A stretch of DNA of 9,735 nucleotides from Bacillota bacterium (GTDB lineage: Bacteria; Bacillota; Clostridia; Clostridiales; Clostridiaceae). Both the position numbers and the translations under genes were made by a program. Shown one piece after another: positions 6,301 through 9,735 of this stretch (positions are counted from its first letter, which is position 1; each line of letters opens with the position of its first letter). Below the pieces are notes generated by a model that did no database searches, was not told the DNA's origin, and worked only from the letters and a program-made list of their open reading frames with translations. The stretch covers positions 1 to 9,735 of the forward strand of contig JAEZDX010000390.1 of NCBI GenBank assembly GCA_023417975.1, read 5' to 3'.

Positions 6301-6359
6301 AGATGTGCGAGTTTAAATATTGAATAAAGCAATAACTTAAAATGTAAACTCACACATCT
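6301..6359 (+). repeat. 15-bp inverted repeat (leader hairpin) before the tandem paralogs
   Basis: AGATGTGCGAGTTTA (6301-6315) and TAAACTCACACATCT (6345-6359) are complementary at 14 of 15 positions, with a 29-base AT-rich spacer. In the plus-strand RNA the odd pair is C-A. In a minus-strand RNA it is G-U, so the stem would be unbroken. It lies in the predicted 5' leader, about 30 bases before the start codon and just upstream of the SD. It could stabilise the mRNA, control translation or be a split operator. There is no T-run directly after it on the plus strand, so it is not a terminator for plus transcripts. Confidence 0.6.
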
Positions 6360-6390
6360 ATAAAAATATATAGTTGGAGATGGAGTTTAT

Positions 6391-6951
6391 ATGGATATTT
6401 GTAATAATAATAACTCAATACAGTTACCGAACCCCATAACCCAAATTGCCGATATGCCTTATCCCTTATATCTATCTCTCCAAGGAAAATATTTTGTAGG
6501 TTATGCAGACAACATGGAATTCGGAGATGATACAACAGCTTGGGCAGGCCTTATTAACCCATACAATTCCGGAGTTAATCTGCACGTATATGTTTGGACA
6601 GTAACAAATATTGGGCAATCATTGTTACTTGCACAATTTTGGTTTAATAGCCATGCACCGGGATATCCTATAAAATCAGAATTGCTAACACCTGCTAACA
6701 CAGCCTTAATTCCCCTACCAAAGCCCAGAATTAAGCTGCTTCAGGCAAATGATGTCACCGGCGAATTTATTGGCGGAGACAGAGTATACACAAATAAAGT
6801 AGTACCTGAGGTAACTGTTGCAAGGGATGTACAAGGGACATATATATTCCCGCCAGGTGGTTCCTTTATAGTTGCCTTATCAAATCCGGAAGCCTCTGCT
6901 GAATTAGGTCAGGGAAGAGTTGCTTTTGGATGGTCCGAAGAACCAATTTAA
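6391..6951 (+). CDS. Uncharacterised protein, first of two tandem paralogs (DUF6143-like)
   Basis: This is a 186-residue protein with no signal peptide, membrane segment or known catalytic motif. It is rich in aromatic, Asn, Gly and Pro residues and in alternating beta-type stretches. Notable blocks are LPNPITQ (12-18), LYLSLQGKYFVG (27-38), AWAGLINPYNSGVNLHVYVW (51-70), AQFWFNS (81-87), NTALIPLPKPRIKLL (near 104-118) and IFPPGGSFI (near 151-159). All are shared with the next gene. I recall this pattern as the DUF6143 family of clostridia and bacilli, but could not check this. The fold looks all-beta, like a jelly-roll or coat-type protein. A Cys at position 4 is shared by both copies. The SD is TGGAG five bases before ATG. 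It is the first gene of a two-gene plus-strand operon inserted between minus-strand genes. The sigma-K-like promoter suggests a spore-coat or mother-cell role, which is inference. Confidence 0.8.
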   Translation: MDICNNNNSIQLPNPITQIADMPYPLYLSLQGKYFVGYADNMEFGDDTTAWAGLINPYNSGVNLHVYVWTVTNIGQSLLLAQFWFNSHAPGYPIKSELLTPANTALIPLPKPRIKLLQANDVTGEFIGGDRVYTNKVVPEVTVARDVQGTYIFPPGGSFIVALSNPEASAELGQGRVAFGWSEEPI

Positions 6952-6972
6952 ATAAGCTGGGAGGTACAATCA

Positions 6973-7536
6973 ATGAACGAGTGCAATAATTTTAAAAACT
7001 CAATTATACTACCGAATCCTATAACCCAAGTAGCAGGAATGCCTTATTCTTTATACCTGTCGCTTCAAGGTAATTACTTTCTAGGCTCATCGGACGAGCT
7101 ACAATTCGGAAATGGAAAAAGTGCATGGGCAGGCTTGTTTAATCCCTATAACTCAGGTGTGAATTTATTCGTTTATTTTTGGTCAGCTGCTAATGACGGC
7201 GATTCTCCAATTAGAGCACAAATCTGGTTTAACAGTACTCCATCAGGGCGACCAACTAGAGTAACAAATATAACACCCGGAAATACAGGTCTTACACCTG
7301 AACCAAGAACAAAAATAAAGATGCTTGAAGCCAGCAATGTAACTGATGAACCCGAAGACGGAATAAAGGCATTTGTTAGAAGAGCACCGGCTGGTCAAAC
7401 TGTAAGCGATGAAGAATTCGGAAAGTTTATTTTCCCTCCGGGAGGTTCTTTTATTATCTTCTTGTCAAATCCTGAAACACCTAATGAGCCTGCAGCTGCA
7501 ACAGTGGGCTACTCATGGTTTGAAGAAAAGCTCTAA
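6973..7536 (+). CDS. Uncharacterised protein, second of two tandem paralogs (DUF6143-like)
   Basis: This 187-residue protein is about half identical by eye to the preceding one along its whole length, so the pair arose by duplication. Shared blocks are LPNPITQ, LYLSLQG, AWAGL-x-NPYNSGVNL-x-VY-x-W, AQ-x-WFNS, TP-x-NT and IFPPGGSFI-x-x-LSNPE. The segment around residues 128-150 differs most: here it reads DGIKAFVRRAPAGQTVSDEE, whereas the first copy has a different, less basic stretch. A Cys is again at position 4. No signal peptide or membrane segment is seen. The SD GGGAGG lies about eight bases before ATG, stronger than that of the first gene, and the intergenic gap is 21 bases, so translation from a shared mRNA is expected. 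It is followed by the strong terminator at 7610-7647. Function is unknown; the duplication suggests the two may assemble together. Confidence 0.8.
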   Translation: MNECNNFKNSIILPNPITQVAGMPYSLYLSLQGNYFLGSSDELQFGNGKSAWAGLFNPYNSGVNLFVYFWSAANDGDSPIRAQIWFNSTPSGRPTRVTNITPGNTGLTPEPRTKIKMLEASNVTDEPEDGIKAFVRRAPAGQTVSDEEFGKFIFPPGGSFIIFLSNPETPNEPAAATVGYSWFEEKL

Positions 7537-7609
7537 TAATAATTACTCGTAATAAAGAGGACGCTCGTTTAATATTAGTGATAGACAAAGCCCTATGTTT
7601 ATAAATTCT

Positions 7610-7647
7610 AAAAAAGCATCTGCCATTGTAATCGCAGATGCTTTTTT
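7610..7647. terminator. Bidirectional terminator between the paralog operon and the zur operon
   Basis: There is a perfect 14-bp stem: AAAAAAGCATCTGC (7610-7623) and GCAGATGCTTTTTT (7634-7647) with a 10-base loop. Six A on one side and six T on the other make it work in both directions. It serves the plus-strand paralogs and the minus-strand operon whose last gene stops at 7656. Confidence 0.95.
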
Positions 7648-7655
7648 GAATTTTG

Positions 7656-8090
7656 TTATTCATTCTTCTCTTTACATTGAGGGCAATAGCCGAATACTTC
7701 AAGCTTATGTCCCATTATTTCAAAATCAGTTTCTTCCTTCATTAAATCTTCCAGTTTTTTTAACGGACAATTGTTTATAGGCACAACCTTATTACATTTA
7801 AGGCATATAAGCTGATGCTTATGTTCTGCTCTGTTCAATACAAATCCTGCAGAACTTGTACCTATTATATTTGTTTTTACTACCAAACCCTTATTGACAA
7901 ATACCTCTAACACTCTATATACGGTAGACATATTAACGGTGGAGTCAATTTCTGCAACCTTCATATGAATTTGCTCTACAGAAATTGGAGTTTCAAATTC
8001 CTCCAAAATATCATAAACCATATTTCTCTGTTTCGTACTTTTTATACCTTGACTTACAAAAAGCTTTTGTTTATTAGTGCGATGAAGCAT
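7656..8090 (-). CDS. zur: Fur-family metalloregulator, probably Zur (zinc uptake repressor)
   Basis: This is a 144-residue Fur-family protein. Residues about 15-75 are the winged-helix DNA-binding domain, with STKQRNMVYDIL and VNMSTVYRVLEVFVNKGLV, the usual recognition helix. The dimerisation domain has the metal-binding HKHQLICLKC (H90, H92, C96, C99) and C136-x-x-C139 in GYCPQC. The two CxxC pairs form the structural zinc site. H128 in GHKLEVFGYC and an additional C108 in NNCPL could contribute to a sensor site. The subfamily cannot be fixed from these residues, but the operon places it 31 bases after an ABC-3 permease and ATPase of the zinc type, so Zur is the best call; Fe- or Mn-sensing is less likely. 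The SD is AAGGAGGTG directly upstream. As the last gene of its own target operon it would be autoregulated. Confidence 0.8.
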   Translation of the reverse strand: MLHRTNKQKLFVSQGIKSTKQRNMVYDILEEFETPISVEQIHMKVAEIDSTVNMSTVYRVLEVFVNKGLVVKTNIIGTSSAGFVLNRAEHKHQLICLKCNKVVPINNCPLKKLEDLMKEETDFEIMGHKLEVFGYCPQCKEKNE

Positions 8091-8121
8091 TGAAACACCT
8101 CCTTATAATTCCATCCATATA

Positions 8122-8931
8122 TTAATTAAATTTATATACACCTGTCCGTATCTTTTTGTATAAAAGAACAAAAATTAAAACTAAAACTGAAATTATTGCA
8201 GTAACGCCACCTGGAGCAGCATCTATATAATAAGAAATAAAAATACCAAGAATTATATCCACAAAACTGAAGAATACAGAAAATATGAGCGTTCCCTTGA
8301 AGCCTTTATTTAATTGCAGTGAAGCCGCTACAGGCAGTGCTATCATTGAACTTAACACAAGTACTCCCACTATTCTAATAGATACGGATATAGTAGCCGC
8401 AACAAGAATAGAAAAGATATAATTTATGGTTTTCACTTTTATACCTGCTATTTTAGCGCCTTCTTCATCAAATGCTATGAAAACTAATTTATTATATAAC
8501 AACGCAATTGTAATTACAGAAATAATGCTCAATATTAATACAGTGTAAAGATCATTTTTTGTAACTGTGAGTATGCTTCCAAACAGGAATGACTCTACAT
8601 TTGCCCTTGCTTTGCCCGAACTCATAATAGTAATGGCTATTCCTACAGATAATGATAATACGATAGCAAGAATAAGCTCTGCATATTTTTTATAATAATT
8701 TCTTAAGAACTCTATTACAACCCCAAACAGGGAAGTGAGAAAAAATGCACTTAAGATAGGATTCACTTTTAATAATAATCCTACAGCAACTCCAGCTAGA
8801 GAGGAATGTGCAAGCGTATCTCCTATCATGGAGTATCTTCTTAATACAAGAAAAATCCCTATCAACGGACAAAGTATTGAAATGAGTATTGAAATTGCTA
8901 ATGCATTCTGCATAAAACTATAATGTAACAT
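8122..8931 (-). CDS. znuB: ABC-3 family zinc/manganese permease (ZnuB-like)
   Basis: This is a 269-residue membrane subunit of a metal ABC importer with seven or eight hydrophobic helices. The N-terminus MLHYSFMQNALAISILISIL is typical, as is LRRYSMIGDTLAHSSLAGVA near residues 30-49. A later AALP-like helix, VGVLVLSSMIALPVAASL, is also typical. APGGVTAIISVLVLIFVLLY forms the last helix. I chose the ATG at 8931: AGGAG lies nine bases upstream, and the gene then overlaps the ATPase stop by 14 bases, as is common for translationally coupled znuCB pairs. A longer TTG start at 8961 and an ATG at 8940 are in frame; homologs often begin MIQML or MLEAL, so 8940 is possible. Specificity (Zn or Mn) is inferred from the Zur-like neighbour. 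Confidence 0.9.
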   Translation of the reverse strand: MLHYSFMQNALAISILISILCPLIGIFLVLRRYSMIGDTLAHSSLAGVAVGLLLKVNPILSAFFLTSLFGVVIEFLRNYYKKYAELILAIVLSLSVGIAITIMSSGKARANVESFLFGSILTVTKNDLYTVLILSIISVITIALLYNKLVFIAFDEEGAKIAGIKVKTINYIFSILVAATISVSIRIVGVLVLSSMIALPVAASLQLNKGFKGTLIFSVFFSFVDIILGIFISYYIDAAPGGVTAIISVLVLIFVLLYKKIRTGVYKFN

Positions 8932-9601
8932 TTGAATCATCTCCTGTATTATTCTCAACAAATTCCCTTATATATTCCTCAGGTTTGCATAAGTGCCCTT
9001 TCCCTTGACTTAAATGATATATATGAGAGGAATTTGAAATTGCAGCCTTAAGATTATGTTCAACAGAAACTACAGTTAATCCATCATTTCTGTTTAGACT
9101 CTTAATTAAAGTGTAAATTTCCTCTTGACTTTGGATGTCTACACCATTAGATGGCTCATCTAATATAAGAAGATCCGGTTTTCCCATGAGCGCTCGGGCT
9201 ATAAAAATCTTTTGACATTGACCTCCAGATAATGTGCCGATTAACTCCTTTTTGTACTTCCCCATCTTAACTGTATCTAAGTATTCTGATATACTTTTCT
9301 TATCTTTTACCCTTAAGGTTTTACGGTAACAATCCAACATTTCATATACAGTTAATGGAAATTGCGTATTTAAATTATCGAATCTTTGCGGTACGTACCC
9401 TATGCTTATAGCCTCCCTTTCTATGCTCCCCTCACTTGGTTCTAAAAGTTTTAGAATTAACTTAACAAGCGTACTTTTCCCAGAACCGTTCTCACCTAAG
9501 AAAGATATGTAATCACCTTTCTCTATATTCAAATTTATATGATTAAGCAAAAAAGGTGGTTTTTTAGTATATGAGAAAGATAAATCTTTAATTTGTATCA
9601 T
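8918..9601 (-). CDS. znuC: ABC transporter ATP-binding protein for metal uptake (ZnuC-like)
   Basis: This is a 227-residue ATPase subunit. Walker A is GENGSGKST (36-44), the Q-loop is Q72 in VPQR, the signature is LSGGQ (124-128), Walker B with the catalytic glutamate is LLILDEP (144-150), and the H-loop histidine is H182 in VEHNL. All catalytic elements are intact. The protein is short and lacks a C-terminal regulatory extension, like bacillary and clostridial ZnuC/AdcC. The SD GGAGG is seven bases before ATG at 9601. It is the first gene of the operon with the permease, which it overlaps, and Zur. The substrate-binding lipoprotein (ZnuA) is not in the window; it may be upstream or elsewhere. 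It acts at the cytoplasmic face of the membrane. Confidence 0.9.
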   Translation of the reverse strand: MIQIKDLSFSYTKKPPFLLNHINLNIEKGDYISFLGENGSGKSTLVKLILKLLEPSEGSIEREAISIGYVPQRFDNLNTQFPLTVYEMLDCYRKTLRVKDKKSISEYLDTVKMGKYKKELIGTLSGGQCQKIFIARALMGKPDLLILDEPSNGVDIQSQEEIYTLIKSLNRNDGLTVVSVEHNLKAAISNSSHIYHLSQGKGHLCKPEEYIREFVENNTGDDSNVTL

Positions 9602-9643
9602 AAAACAGCCTCCGAAAAACGATTAATTTATTGTATATACATA

Positions 9644-9671
9644 ATTCTATAATAAAAATTTTATATAGAAT
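9644..9671 (-). repeat. 8-bp inverted repeat in the znu leader
   Basis: ATTCTATA (9644-9651) and TATAGAAT (9664-9671) are perfect arms around a 12-base AT-rich spacer. It lies in the predicted 5' leader of the ATPase gene, downstream of the promoter. It could be a weak hairpin or a second protein-binding site; the arms are AT-rich and chance is possible. Confidence 0.35.
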
Positions 9672-9686
9672 AATATAGCCAAATTA

Positions 9687-9726
9687 ATAATATCATTTCT
9701 CCGAAGCAATTGCAAACTATTTGCAA
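9687..9726 (-). promoter_or_regulatory. Promoter of the znuCB-zur operon with a 7-3-7 palindrome over the -35
   Basis: On the minus strand -35 TTGCAA (9710-9715) and -10 TATTAT (9687-9692) are 17 bases apart. The -35 forms one arm of a perfect palindrome, TTGCAAA-N3-TTTGCAA (9710-9726). Repressor binding there would block RNA polymerase, exactly the architecture expected for Zur control. The half-site is not that of Bacillus Zur. The leader is about 80 bases. Confidence 0.6.
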
Positions 9727-9735
9727 CATCTTCAC

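Noticed and set aside
6501..6701. 66-codon open frame on the minus strand opposite the first paralog
   Set aside because: It is a shadow of a conserved coding sequence, with no SD, no promoter and no family resemblance.
7481..7780. Short open frames on both strands around the terminator (7481-7702 minus, 7595-7780 plus)
   Set aside because: They run through the perfect bidirectional terminator and overlap real genes in other frames; they are not plausible genes.
7656..8090. Calling the Fur-family protein PerR or Fur
   Set aside because: It is in one operon with a zinc-type ABC importer and lacks any adjacent peroxide or iron gene. Zur is the better context-based call, though residues alone do not exclude others.
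1..9735. Mobile element, phage or CRISPR content
   Set aside because: There is no transposase, integrase, terminal repeat, regularly spaced direct repeat or phage structural gene. The coding content is ordinary chromosomal with coherent operons.

Overview
The window looks like a chromosomal segment of a low-GC, obligately anaerobic, Gram-positive clostridium. The evidence is an AT-rich sequence with strong GGAGG ribosome binding sites, a rubrerythrin, a DUF1858/DUF438 pair, an AnfO-family nitrogenase accessory protein, a Zur-type regulator fused into a zinc-uptake operon, and a putative sporulation-type promoter. No rRNA, tRNA, CRISPR array, insertion sequence, phage gene or replication origin is visible. 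Gene density is high. The longest gaps without a gene are 6138-6390 and 3459-3703, both under 300 bases and both carrying control signals.

Layout. Everything is on the minus strand except one pair of genes in the middle. Read in transcription order from the right edge, there is first a metal-uptake operon (9601 to 7656): ABC ATPase, ABC-3 permease and Fur-family (Zur-like) regulator. Its promoter has a perfect 7-3-7 palindrome over the -35 box. It ends at a strong bidirectional terminator shared with the converging plus-strand genes. Those are two tandem, roughly half-identical paralogs of an uncharacterised family (6391-7536), which I think is DUF6143. They are preceded by a sigma-K-like promoter and a long 5' leader hairpin. 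Divergent from them is a ROK repressor-like gene, then a TauE/SafE permease and a DUF1634 membrane protein (6137 to 3704), ending at a terminator.

Further left (3458 to 1203) lie a 525-residue coiled-coil protein with a C-terminal DUF2325 domain and an AnfO-family protein. AnfO is known from Fe-only nitrogenase clusters, but no nitrogenase structural gene is in the window. After these come a monocistronic rubrerythrin with its own terminator (1103 to 549) and a DUF1858 gene followed by the first 40 codons of a DUF438 gene running off the left edge.

How the genes work together. The znu-type operon is a self-contained zinc-responsive unit in which Zur would repress its own operon, although the substrate-binding lipoprotein is not in the window. 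ROK-TauE-DUF1634 looks like an autoregulated small-anion exporter or importer whose ligand is unknown. Rubrerythrin and DUF1858/DUF438 fit oxidative or nitrosative stress defence in an anaerobe. The least described part is the tandem pair at 6391-7536, for which the promoter sequence suggests, but does not prove, late mother-cell expression during sporulation.
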